A stretch of 37,738 nucleotides of DNA, taken from the NCBI GenBank assembly GCA_002451555.1, contig DKCU01000067.1:1-37738 (forward strand). Reading direction: 5' to 3'. This DNA is from Candidatus Segatella albertsiae (GTDB lineage Bacteria; Bacteroidota; Bacteroidia; Bacteroidales; Bacteroidaceae). Below the pieces are notes generated by a model. That model was given only the letters and a program-made list of their open reading frames with translations, was not told the origin of the DNA and ran no database searches. Below, piece by piece: positions 26,501 through 33,756 of the stretch (position 1 is its first letter; each line of letters opens with the position of its first letter). The position numbers and the translations under genes were made by a program.

Positions 26501-27186
26501 GCACCTTGCATGAAGGCTATCCGATCCACTCACTCTTCTCATACCAGTTTGCTGGCATGAACGTTGACGGCAACACCCAGTCCTTCTCATGGAGAGGAGC
26601 CGACGGAGAAATACACACTTCTGATATTACAAGTGGTGAGTTTACGGTCAACGACATTGTGTATAGTGGTGGACTCGACCCTAAGGTGACAGCCAACTTC
26701 ATGCCCGAAATCACCTACCGTGGCTTCACCCTCTCAGCCATGTTCGCCTACTATGGAGGGCATTATATGAGAGCCAAAGTGAACGACTGGGGTACCTTGG
26801 GAAGAATTGGAGGATATGACAATATCGACGGTGTCATCCCATCCGCTTACCTCAACTATTGGAACACAAGCGACAAGACACAATATCCTGCCAATGGTTA
26901 CTTAGGAACCACCAACGTTACAGGAAATCCACAATATATGGACTCCAACGTAGTGCCAGCCGACTACATGAAGCTGCGCAACATCGTATTGGGCTACAAC
27001 TTCTCACAGAGCCTCTGTCACAAGTTGGGCATCAACCAACTGCGTCTTCGCTTCCAAATGAACAACCTTGCCACATGGACACGCAACAAGTGGGACATCG
27101 ATCCGGAGGCAAACGACCCCATCAGCGGCAGCGACTTGAAAAAGACTCCACGTAGCTATACAATGAGTTTATATGTCAACTTCTAA
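23578..27186 (+). CDS. SusC/RagA-like TonB-dependent transducer with STN domain
   Basis: 1202 residues. A signal peptide ends SSFAK. An STN (secretin/TonB N-terminal) signalling domain follows (about 25-100, VNYQNLAFEKVISDLRKKTG). Then come a carboxypeptidase-regulatory-like domain (GFVMDENGEPLVGATV), the plug (NLEGKVPGLV, LSIRGIGSF, VLKDAAAASIYGARASNGVI) and the barrel. The STN domain and neighbouring FecR mark it as a transducer that reports ligand uptake. A putative outer loop carries nine consecutive Asp (622-630, just after PGGG and before YEDY), encoded by GAT/GAC triplets; metal or cation binding is possible but unproven. The ligand is unknown, with no glycosidase nearby to hint at it. 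Confidence 0.93.
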   Translation: MRREIIAWFMTALFALLPISSFAKDYTVNYQNLAFEKVISDLRKKTGYEFVYQKNIIKNVGDVTCRLSHASLQQILNRIVLDEAELDYEIVGKTIVISKPKKELPYFKRMVTGFVMDENGEPLVGATVRQVGAKNGVVTDIDGQFALMVEGKDPSVSFSYIGMKDKVVKACNIKGINVNITLQTNEIMMNDILVTGYQNIKRKNATGSYQTITAKDMDERYTGDIVSNLEGKVPGLVSYKNGSNGDGESTLSIRGIGSFQAKTNPLVVVDGLPIEGSIETVNPYDIENITVLKDAAAASIYGARASNGVIVITTKKAQKEKVDIDFNADLCISEKNNYDNYRWANAAEVIQLEQNNFNYMKSAEDQSAFNTLQQNYINKKIALSPISRLLMDNYMGVLSDTDLQQQLSTLSKNNYRKEWQDAYERTQITHQYNLAIRTNGKSLNSSIVLNYKGDNNGMVKEHNNALSFSYKGLLKATPWLNLTFGANILSERSKTHISNSWNDINSFMPYQSMYNADGSLARMEADTYLGEESLQNPEYGFKDASYNPLEEVNMNFNNTRRTNIRSFIHADFTILPEWKASAQFQYEDIYYKNDAYREGKSYYMRNLYNLYTGTTSQPGGGDDDDDDDDDYEDYSLYALDSAVKHYIPDGGMLSTTTEEGAYYTFRLQTDYNKTFAGKHEVSALAGFEYRQTHYKTNSNLLMGYDDQTQTNNQGLMNFGELVDVDGNISALGPNYNMYGAPTGSDFSTSDVLHRFYSLYFTGSYVYDSRYSASVSCRLDKADLFGTDPKFRGRPLWSAGISWNAHNESFMKDIKWLNVLKLRASYGLTGNIDQSVSSYLTAKIGVNEINGKRVATLNTPPNEQLRWEKTSSFNLGIDFAVLGNRLSGSLDIYNKRGSDLLTITDLDPTTGWNQLTINNGKATNKGVELQLNGIILPAKSRNDLGINASFNLAYNKNKITHVTHKAASGEEALRSSTLHEGYPIHSLFSYQFAGMNVDGNTQSFSWRGADGEIHTSDITSGEFTVNDIVYSGGLDPKVTANFMPEITYRGFTLSAMFAYYGGHYMRAKVNDWGTLGRIGGYDNIDGVIPSAYLNYWNTSDKTQYPANGYLGTTNVTGNPQYMDSNVVPADYMKLRNIVLGYNFSQSLCHKLGINQLRLRFQMNNLATWTRNKWDIDPEANDPISGSDLKKTPRSYTMSLYVNF

Positions 27187-27196
27187 ACAAAGAACA

Positions 27197-28606
27197 ATGA
27201 GAAAGATTATCAAGAATATCATATACGTGGCTGCAATAGCCATGACTTTGAGCGCCTGCGATAGCAAGTTGGACATTGTCCCTAAAGGACAATCCACATT
27301 AGAGTCTGTAGAAGACTTAGAGCTATTGCTCAACCAAGAGTATGACCTGTCCACCATGCCTTACTCCGACTTGGGCATGATTTGCAATGAGTCTTTGGGA
27401 GCTTGCACCTCCATCCCCGAAATGCTATCGCAACACAATACCCTCGACTATACCTACCTGACATACAACGAGAAAGTGGACCGCGCCACACTCGCCCAGC
27501 AAGATGCCAGATACGAGGCGTTGTACAAGTACATCAACAACTCGAATGTCATCTTAGACAAAGCCGACGATGCCGAAGGCGACAACAACAAGCGCATCAC
27601 CATCAAGGCACAGGCACAGATTCTGAGAGCTTACTTCCACTACCTGCTCGTCAATATCTATGCCTCTCAATATGACGAGGCTACAGCTGCGGAGAAAGGT
27701 GGAATCCCATACGTAACCGACATTGATGTCAGCAAGAACAAGGACAAGCTCACCCTCAAGGACACCTACGAGCATATTCTCGCCGACTGCTCGGACGAGG
27801 TCATCGCACAACTACCTAAAAGCACAGGCGACGTTTTCCGTCCAAGCCAAGCCACAGGTAATGCCATCCGTGCCAAAGTTCTCTTCCAGATGAAACGATA
27901 CGAGGAAGCCTTGCCATACGCACAAGCTGCTTTACAACTCAATGGACAAATCGAAGACCGCTCCACCATCGCCGAAACGGAAAGTTGGACGGTAGAACAA
28001 GACAGTCCCAACAACTACCTTGCCGTAAAATCAAGTGCCCGTGCCAATCCTTTCATGGAAACAGCCTCCGCAGAGACCCTCGCCAAGTTTGAGGACGGCG
28101 ACTTTGTACGCAACTATGACAGCATGGGATGGAGCGAAATGTTCGGGCAAATGATGGCAGGTATCGATGGATGCGCCGTTTGCTTTTCGATGAACGTCTG
28201 CACAACCTCTTACGGCATAAACGCCGACCGAACCTACTATCTCGCCGCCGAATGTCTCATCCGTACGGGGAACATTCGACAAGGATTAGAGTTGATTGAC
28301 GAAGTGAGAGAGAAGCGAGTCGAGGATTACGAGAAATTCACGAACATATACGACGAAAGCGAACTAAACGAGCAACAAGCCATGGCACTCCTGCAAAAGG
28401 CAAAGTGGATAGAATGCCTCGGCTCTTACGAAAACTTCTTCGACTGCAAGCGTTGGAACAGCGAAGAAGCCTACAAACAGACCATCACCCGCAACTTAGG
28501 AGAAGGACTGGGCACGTATAGCATATCACCGGAGTCTCCACTTTGGGTGTTGCCTTTCCCTGCCAACGCAGTGAGGTACAATCCGACATTGACACAGAAC
28601 TATTAA
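27197..28606 (+). CDS. SusD/RagB-like surface lipoprotein, partner of the STN-type SusC
   Basis: 469 residues from the ATG at 27197, 10 bp past the susC stop. An upstream ATG at 27173 would overlap susC and spoil the signal peptide. Lipobox Cys21 (AMTLSAC). The helical core has the family segment ILRAYFHYLLVNIYASQYD, and the C-terminal signature is reduced to AKWIECLGSYENFFDCKRW. It is the lid of the importer. The gene converges with the ECF sigma gene, leaving 22 bp between stops. Confidence 0.9.
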   Translation: MRKIIKNIIYVAAIAMTLSACDSKLDIVPKGQSTLESVEDLELLLNQEYDLSTMPYSDLGMICNESLGACTSIPEMLSQHNTLDYTYLTYNEKVDRATLAQQDARYEALYKYINNSNVILDKADDAEGDNNKRITIKAQAQILRAYFHYLLVNIYASQYDEATAAEKGGIPYVTDIDVSKNKDKLTLKDTYEHILADCSDEVIAQLPKSTGDVFRPSQATGNAIRAKVLFQMKRYEEALPYAQAALQLNGQIEDRSTIAETESWTVEQDSPNNYLAVKSSARANPFMETASAETLAKFEDGDFVRNYDSMGWSEMFGQMMAGIDGCAVCFSMNVCTTSYGINADRTYYLAAECLIRTGNIRQGLELIDEVREKRVEDYEKFTNIYDESELNEQQAMALLQKAKWIECLGSYENFFDCKRWNSEEAYKQTITRNLGEGLGTYSISPESPLWVLPFPANAVRYNPTLTQNY

Positions 28607-28628
28607 GAACATGAGGATAGAGAGAAGC

Positions 28629-29192
28629 TCAATGTCCAAACAGCAATAACAACATCAGCAGTTTCTCTCCATTCTCTCCCTTTAAATCATGGCGCAAGAG
28701 CTCCAACATGCGAGCCTTGCGCTTTTTGTATGATACATCGGCAATACCCAAAGCCTTGGCGGCTTCCGTATTTTTCATTCCTTCCACAAAACTTTTCTGA
28801 AAGACTTGCCTATATTTCTCAGGAAGTCGCCCGATAGCATCGTAGAGCATAGTAATAGTCTCCTGTTCTATGATACCACTGAGAAAATCCTCCTTTTCTT
28901 CCTCCAAAGTCGCCACATAGTTGTCCTTAGCCTTGCCTTTTCGCAAAACCGTCATCACCTCATTATGGACACAGAGGTATAGATGGTTCTTCCATTGGTT
29001 AGAATCCACGAAAACATCCTTTTTCTGGAACGTCTTATACACTGCATTCTGCACACAATCCTCCGAAAGAAAAGCAAAGTCAGCCCCCAACAATCGGGAA
29101 GCATAAACCATCAGTTCGGCGTACATCGCACGATAAAACGATGTAAGCACTCCCCTTCGGAAATCAAGAAATATATCTACATAAATGCTCAT
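28629..29192 (-). CDS. ECF-type RNA polymerase sigma factor
   Basis: 187 residues with sigma region 2 (about 10-80, including LSEDCVQNAVYKTFQ) and region 4 (about 115-170, IGRLPEKYRQVFQKSFVEG followed by the helix-turn-helix NTEAAKALGIADVSYKKRKARM). No membrane segment. It is the natural partner of the FecR at 22379-23542. It is placed in the opposite orientation at the far end of the importer operon, so it has a separate promoter and would act on the operon in trans. The binding sequence of this sigma factor cannot be read off here. Confidence 0.9.
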   Translation of the reverse strand: MSIYVDIFLDFRRGVLTSFYRAMYAELMVYASRLLGADFAFLSEDCVQNAVYKTFQKKDVFVDSNQWKNHLYLCVHNEVMTVLRKGKAKDNYVATLEEEKEDFLSGIIEQETITMLYDAIGRLPEKYRQVFQKSFVEGMKNTEAAKALGIADVSYKKRKARMLELLRHDLKGENGEKLLMLLLLFGH

Positions 29193-29237
29193 AAGACACT
29201 TTTTTACGTTGATTTAGCCTGATGTACCACCAATTAT

Positions 29238-29268
29238 TTTGTTATTTCAATTATTATCACTACTTTTG
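29238..29268 (+). promoter_or_regulatory. Promoter of the DJ-1 family gene
   Basis: TTTG (29238-29241), 19-bp gap, TACTTTTG (29261-29268): a complete match to the Bacteroidota -33/-7 consensus. It supports the start at 29324, about 50 nt downstream. Confidence 0.8.
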
Positions 29269-29323
29269 CAACTGCAAAAATACGATTATTTATCGAATTA
29301 TACGACAAAAAACAAATAAAATT

Positions 29324-29896
29324 ATGGCTAAGGTATATGAATTTCTTGCCAATGGCTTCGAGGAAATCGAAGGTTTGGCTCCTGTTGACATCCTCCGTAG
29401 AGGTGGCGTAGATATCAAGACTGTCAGCATCACTGGCTCTGAGTTTGTGGAAACTTCCCATGGCATCACCATCAAGGCTGACCTCAAGTTCGAGGACATC
29501 CAGAGTTTCGAAGATGCCGACATGTTGCTTCTCCCTGGCGGTCTGCCAGGCAGCACCAACCTCAATGAGCACGAGGGTGTGCGCCAGGCATTGATAGCAC
29601 AAAACAAGGCTGGCAAGCGAGTGGGTGCCATCTGCGCCGCTCCTATGGTATTGGCAAGCACGGGCATCCTCGATGGCAAGAAAGCGACCTGCTCACCAGG
29701 TTTCGAGCGTTACTTCGGCGCCAACACAGAATATACAGGCGAACTCTTCCAGGAGGACGGCAACGTCATCACTGGCGAAGGTCCTGCCGCCACCCTTCCT
29801 TACGCTTACCAGATACTGAGCTACTTTGTTGGCGAAGAGCCTGTAGCAAAGCTCCAGAAAGGCATGCAGTACGCCCACCTGATGGAGAGCAAATAA
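29324..29896 (+). CDS. DJ-1/PfpI/YajL-family protein
   Basis: 190 residues from the ATG at 29324. The frame is open further upstream but that part contains the promoter. The flavodoxin-like DJ-1 fold shows MAKVYEFLANGFEEIEG with the conserved Glu, and the nucleophile elbow GAICAAP with Cys104, equivalent to DJ-1 Cys106. Relatives are assigned roles as protein chaperones, deglycases or oxidative-stress sensors; which applies is unsettled. It is followed by a repeat element and ispD. Confidence 0.9.
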   Translation: MAKVYEFLANGFEEIEGLAPVDILRRGGVDIKTVSITGSEFVETSHGITIKADLKFEDIQSFEDADMLLLPGGLPGSTNLNEHEGVRQALIAQNKAGKRVGAICAAPMVLASTGILDGKKATCSPGFERYFGANTEYTGELFQEDGNVITGEGPAATLPYAYQILSYFVGEEPVAKLQKGMQYAHLMESK

Positions 29897-29909
29897 CTAT
29901 CTAACAAAA

Positions 29910-29961
29910 AGTGAAGAGTAGAAGCATTAGAATTCTTCACTCTTCACTCTTAACTCTTCAC
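29910..29961. repeat. Inverted/tandem TTCACTCT repeat between the DJ-1 gene and ispD
   Basis: A short left arm AGTGAAGAGT faces a longer right arm of CTTCACTCTT-type units, ending 7 bp before the ispD ATG. The segment 29924-29945 matches 19812-19833 almost exactly. Confidence 0.8.
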
Positions 29962-29967
29962 TTAAAA

Positions 29968-30636
29968 ATGGATTACGTAATTATAGTAGCCGGGGGCAAG
30001 GGCCTCCGCATGGGAAGCGAGATTCCGAAGCAGTTTCTCCCCATCGCTGGCAAACCGATATTGATGCGCACCATCGAGCGTTTTCACGAATACAACCCTG
30101 AGTTGAACATCATCCTGGTCTTGCCCGAGAGCCAACAGGATTACTGGAAGAAACTCTGCGAGGAGCACCACTTTGACATCAAGCACCAGATAGCCAACGG
30201 TGGCGACACCCGATTCCAGTCTTCCAAGAATGGTCTCGCCCTCATCCCTGAAGATGAGGATGGCGTGGTAGGAATACACGATGGCGTTCGCCCGTTTGTT
30301 TCCACTTCCGTGATAGAGGAATGTTACGAGACGGCGCGCGAGGAATACGCTGCCATCCCGGTATATGCCGTCACCGACACCTTGCGATATATCGACAAGC
30401 ATGGTGGTGGCAAGAACGTGCTGCGTGACGACTACCGGGTGGTGCAGACTCCACAAACCTTCGACATCGGCTTGGCAAAGCAAGCCTTCAACCAAGGTTA
30501 CAAGGAACAGTTCACCGACGATGCCAGCGTAGTGGAAAGCCTCGGCTGCCAAGTGGCGATGGTAGAAGGCAATCGTGAGAACATCAAGATTACCACTCCA
30601 TTCGACATCAAGGTGGCAGAAACCTTATTGAAGTAG
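29968..30636 (+). CDS. ispD: 2-C-methyl-D-erythritol 4-phosphate cytidylyltransferase
   Basis: 222 residues from the ATG at 29968. A longer frame from 29911 would translate the repeat element and is rejected. The nucleotide-binding N-terminus AGGKGLRMGSEIPKQF holds the Arg and Lys of the cytidylyltransferase active site. GVRPFVS and the VQTPQTFD segment are also typical of IspD. It makes CDP-methylerythritol in the non-mevalonate isoprenoid pathway. The length is normal. Confidence 0.95.
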   Translation: MDYVIIVAGGKGLRMGSEIPKQFLPIAGKPILMRTIERFHEYNPELNIILVLPESQQDYWKKLCEEHHFDIKHQIANGGDTRFQSSKNGLALIPEDEDGVVGIHDGVRPFVSTSVIEECYETAREEYAAIPVYAVTDTLRYIDKHGGGKNVLRDDYRVVQTPQTFDIGLAKQAFNQGYKEQFTDDASVVESLGCQVAMVEGNRENIKITTPFDIKVAETLLK

Positions 30637-30642
30637 GCGGTT

Positions 30643-30720
30643 CATCTAGAAGAAATAGTTGACAAAACTAGAAGGAGAAATCGACTCATCTAGAAATAGA
30701 AGTCGGCTCATCTAGAAGAA
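30643..30720. repeat. 22-bp tandem repeat, about 3.5 copies, between ispD and recG
   Basis: Units start at 30643, 30665, 30687 and 30709, exactly 22 bp apart. They share CATCTAGAA (one copy AAACTAGAA) followed by an A-rich stretch and TCG/TTG-nCt. The palindrome TCTAGA recurs in three of the four. It sits directly after the ispD stop. Confidence 0.88.
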
Positions 30721-30723
30721 GTT

Positions 30724-30808
30724 TATATTCAAAACTGCTGAATATACGTTCAGTAGTTCCGAACGCACGTTCAACAGTTTCGAATGTACGTTCAATAGTT
30801 TTGAACAT
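30724..30808. repeat. 21-bp tandem repeat, three direct copies plus one inverted copy
   Basis: Direct units at 30746, 30767 and 30788 follow the pattern ACGTTCAnnAGTTnnGAAnnn. Each contains a GTTC...GAAC dyad. The segment 30724-30745 matches the same pattern in reverse complement. The array lies 70-155 bp upstream of recG. Confidence 0.88.
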
Positions 30809-30879
30809 AGATTTCATCCTATAGAATCAACAACAGAATAGAGGATTACCAACTTTAGTTCCCAACAGAAACAACAATT

Positions 30880-32976
30880 ATGAGTAGTATTCTAGACCAA
30901 GACATCAAGTTCCTGCCAGGCGTAGGACCGAAGAAGAAAGAGATACTGAGCAAGGAGCTCGGCATCAACTCCTATGGTGACTTGCTGGAATACTACCCAT
31001 ACAAGTATGTCGATCGCACAAAGATCTATCACATCAGCGAGTTGACTTCCGAGATGCCTTACGTGCAAATCAAGGGAAAGATTCTCAGTTACGAGGAAAT
31101 CGACACGGGCAAGCGCAACAAACTCTTGGTGGCTCACTTCTCCGATGGCTTCGGTGTGGTCGATTTGGTTTGGTATCGCAGTGGACAATACATCATGAAA
31201 ACCTACAAGGTGGGCACTGACTATATTGTCTTCGGCAAACCTACCGCATACGGTGGTCGCTACCAGTTCGCACATCCCGACATGGACGACGCCAGCAACT
31301 TGCAACTCTCCGAGATGGGTATGCAACCTTGCTATAACACCACCGAGAAAATGAAGAAGTACGGTTTCTCGTCACGTACCATCGAGAAAATCACCAAGGC
31401 ACTCGTCGGCATACTTCCTCCATTGCCCGAGACCCTACCCGATTTTATCGTGGAACGCCTGCATCTCATCTCTCGCGACGCAGCCTTTCGATTCATCCAT
31501 TATCCACATTCCCACCAGGAGATGCAAAAGGCACAGGTGCGCCTCAAGTTCGAGGAACTCTTCTATGTGCAACTTAATATATTAAGGTACGCGAGCGACC
31601 AACGTCGCAAATATCGTGGTTACATCTTCAATCGCATTGGCGACATCTTCAATGGTTTCTATGCCCACAACCTGCCTTTCGAACTGACAGGTGCACAAAA
31701 GAGGGTGATGCACGAGATACGTGCCGACATGTGCAGCAGGCGACAGATGAATCGACTTTTGCAAGGCGACGTGGGCTCGGGCAAGACGCTCGTGGCTCTC
31801 ATGACCATGCTCATCGCTCTGGACAATGGCTATCAAGCTTGCTTGATGGCTCCTACAGAAATCCTCGCCGAACAGCACCTGCAGACCATCCGCGACTTCT
31901 TGAAGGGCATGGACATACGGGTGGAACTGCTCACTGGTATCGTAAAAGGCAAGAAACGACAAGAAGTGCTCGACGGCCTGATACGTGGAGAGATACAGAT
32001 ATTGGTGGGAACGCACGCCATCCTCGAAGACCCTGTGAAATTCGCACACCTCGGTATCGCCGTCATCGACGAACAGCATCGCTTCGGTGTGGCACAGCGC
32101 GCCAGACTGTGGGCAAAAAGCGAAAATCCTCCTCATGTACTGGTGATGACAGCGACTCCTATTCCACGTACCCTAGCAATGACCATCTATGGAGACCTTG
32201 ACGTGAGCGTCATCGACGAGTTGCCACCAGGCAGGAAACCGATACAGACGATACATAAGTTCGACAATCAGTTGACAAGCCTCTACCAAAGCATCCGTCG
32301 CCAAATCAACATGGGCAGGCAAGTGTATATCGTTTTTCCGCTCATCAAAGAAAGCGAGAAGAGCGACCTGAAGAACTTGGAAGAAGGATTCGAGACCTTG
32401 AAGCAAGTATTCCCTGAGTTTAGCCTCAGCAAGGTACATGGACAGATGAAGCCCGCAGAGAAAGAGGAAGAGATGGAACACTTCGTGAAGGGAGAGACAC
32501 AGATACTCGTAGCCACCACCGTAATAGAGGTTGGTGTAAATGTGCCAAACGCCTCCGTCATGGTCATCTTAGACGCACAGCGTTTCGGACTCGCCCAACT
32601 CCATCAGCTCAGAGGACGTGTGGGACGTGGTTACGACCAGAGTTACTGCATCCTCGTCACCAACTACAAGTTATCCGAAGAGACTCGCAAACGCATTGAT
32701 ATCATGTGCGATACCAACGATGGATTCCGCATCGCAGAGGCTGACTTGAAGTTCCGTGGACCTGGCGACTTAGAGGGAACGCAACAAAGTGGCATGGCAT
32801 TCGACCTCAAGATAGCCAACATTGCGAGAGATGGGCAAATCGTACAGCTGGCACGCACAGAAGCACAGAAAATCATCGATGCAGACCCCAAATGCGAGTT
32901 ACCACAGAACGCATTGCTCTGGAATCGCCTGAAAGAGCTGAAGAAAACCAACATCAACTGGGCTGCCATCAGCTAA
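30880..32976 (+). CDS. recG: ATP-dependent DNA helicase RecG
   Basis: A 698-residue branch-migration helicase acting on stalled forks and Holliday junctions. The N-terminal wedge/OB region has the RecG hallmark FLPGVGPKKKEIL. Helicase motif I is GDVGSGKT (296-303), motif II DEQH (397-400, the RecG variant of DEAD), motif III MTATPIPRT, and motif VI QLRGRVGRG. The length is typical. Transcription may start within the repeat-rich gap after ispD; no clear -7 box was seen there. Confidence 0.96.
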   Translation: MSSILDQDIKFLPGVGPKKKEILSKELGINSYGDLLEYYPYKYVDRTKIYHISELTSEMPYVQIKGKILSYEEIDTGKRNKLLVAHFSDGFGVVDLVWYRSGQYIMKTYKVGTDYIVFGKPTAYGGRYQFAHPDMDDASNLQLSEMGMQPCYNTTEKMKKYGFSSRTIEKITKALVGILPPLPETLPDFIVERLHLISRDAAFRFIHYPHSHQEMQKAQVRLKFEELFYVQLNILRYASDQRRKYRGYIFNRIGDIFNGFYAHNLPFELTGAQKRVMHEIRADMCSRRQMNRLLQGDVGSGKTLVALMTMLIALDNGYQACLMAPTEILAEQHLQTIRDFLKGMDIRVELLTGIVKGKKRQEVLDGLIRGEIQILVGTHAILEDPVKFAHLGIAVIDEQHRFGVAQRARLWAKSENPPHVLVMTATPIPRTLAMTIYGDLDVSVIDELPPGRKPIQTIHKFDNQLTSLYQSIRRQINMGRQVYIVFPLIKESEKSDLKNLEEGFETLKQVFPEFSLSKVHGQMKPAEKEEEMEHFVKGETQILVATTVIEVGVNVPNASVMVILDAQRFGLAQLHQLRGRVGRGYDQSYCILVTNYKLSEETRKRIDIMCDTNDGFRIAEADLKFRGPGDLEGTQQSGMAFDLKIANIARDGQIVQLARTEAQKIIDADPKCELPQNALLWNRLKELKKTNINWAAIS

Positions 32977-33018
32977 CACACAAGAACACGGTAAATTCAT
33001 CACACAAAAAAATCTATC

Positions 33019-33486
33019 ATGAACAGAAAAAAACAAGTAAAAGACTGTGGTAAAACCCTGAAAGAAGAAAAGACTCCAAGCGTCGAGGAAGGTTTGCTCT
33101 TCCCTGCCGAAGATGTCATCAAAAGGCCGGAAGAAGAAAGTCCGCTTACCCAAAAACACAGGGGTAGGCAACGTTCCATGGTAACCGAGGAGCGCCCACC
33201 TCTCACTTTCGAGCACATGAGAGAACTCTTGGAGGACATCAAGGAAATCACAACCCCTACAGGCATCCGCTATATACAATTACGCCTCACCAAGAGAATG
33301 CTCATAGGCACCAGAGAGACATCGGGCAAGGAGTTCACCATCAATCTAAATGAACTCTACGAGACCTACCAGAACTGTCTCCGCTTCACTAGTCCCGAGG
33401 TAAAACGTCATATATTTATGGGGCATTCGCCTGCTGTCATCCTATTGCGAATGCTCAAAGAAAAAGCGCAAGAAGAACTGTCATAA
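33019..33486 (+). CDS. Small hypothetical protein downstream of recG
   Basis: 155 residues, not a family I recognise. The first 60 are charged, Lys/Glu/Pro-rich and probably disordered. Residues about 65-155 look folded (FEHMRELLEDIKEITTPTG, then YIQLRLTKRMLIGTRE, ending in a Lys/Glu-rich helix). There is no signal peptide, membrane helix or Cys pair. The start lies 42 bp after the recG stop on the same strand, so it is probably co-transcribed. Codon use resembles its neighbours and no overlapping alternative frame is better, so I treat it as a real gene. Confidence 0.65.
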   Translation: MNRKKQVKDCGKTLKEEKTPSVEEGLLFPAEDVIKRPEEESPLTQKHRGRQRSMVTEERPPLTFEHMRELLEDIKEITTPTGIRYIQLRLTKRMLIGTRETSGKEFTINLNELYETYQNCLRFTSPEVKRHIFMGHSPAVILLRMLKEKAQEELS

Positions 33487-33557
33487 CACTCCAGGAAAAT
33501 GAGCAAGAAGGAACTTCGTAATCCTTCGGAAAAAGCGCTGAAATAATTTTAATAAAA

Positions 33558-33604
33558 GTTAAACATCGGACTTCTGCGTTAAATATCAGGGCTTTCGTGT
33601 TAAG
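33558..33604. repeat. Imperfect 20-21 bp direct repeat upstream of the M23 peptidase gene
   Basis: Two units, GTTAAACATCGGACTTCTGC (33558-33577) and a GTTAAATATCAGGG... copy (33578-33598), followed by a partial GTTAAG. They end a few bases before the -33 box of the next promoter, so they could be an activator site. Confidence 0.6.
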
Positions 33605-33608
33605 CTCC

Positions 33609-33639
33609 TTGGTATTTTGAGATTTTTTTGTTATATTTG
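33609..33639 (+). promoter_or_regulatory. Promoter of the M23/LysM peptidase gene
   Basis: TTGG (33609-33612), 19-bp gap, TATATTTG (33632-33639), a good match to the Bacteroidota consensus. The leader would be about 110 nt, with no other gene in it. Confidence 0.7.
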
Positions 33640-33756
33640 CAACGTCTATATAACAAAATCGCTAATTAAGGCATTTGTCTTATTGATTTTTGAGCGGAAT
33701 TTCATTTATTGTTCCGCACTTGAAGGCGAACCTAAAAGTAATATTAATTAAAAAGT

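Noticed and set aside
30643..30808. Possible CRISPR array
   Set aside because: Units are contiguous with no unique spacers, imperfect, and no cas genes are nearby.
33499..33546. 15-codon frame (MSKKELRNPSEKALK) with a purine-rich upstream stretch
   Set aside because: Too short to judge, no promoter of its own, and nothing to support translation.
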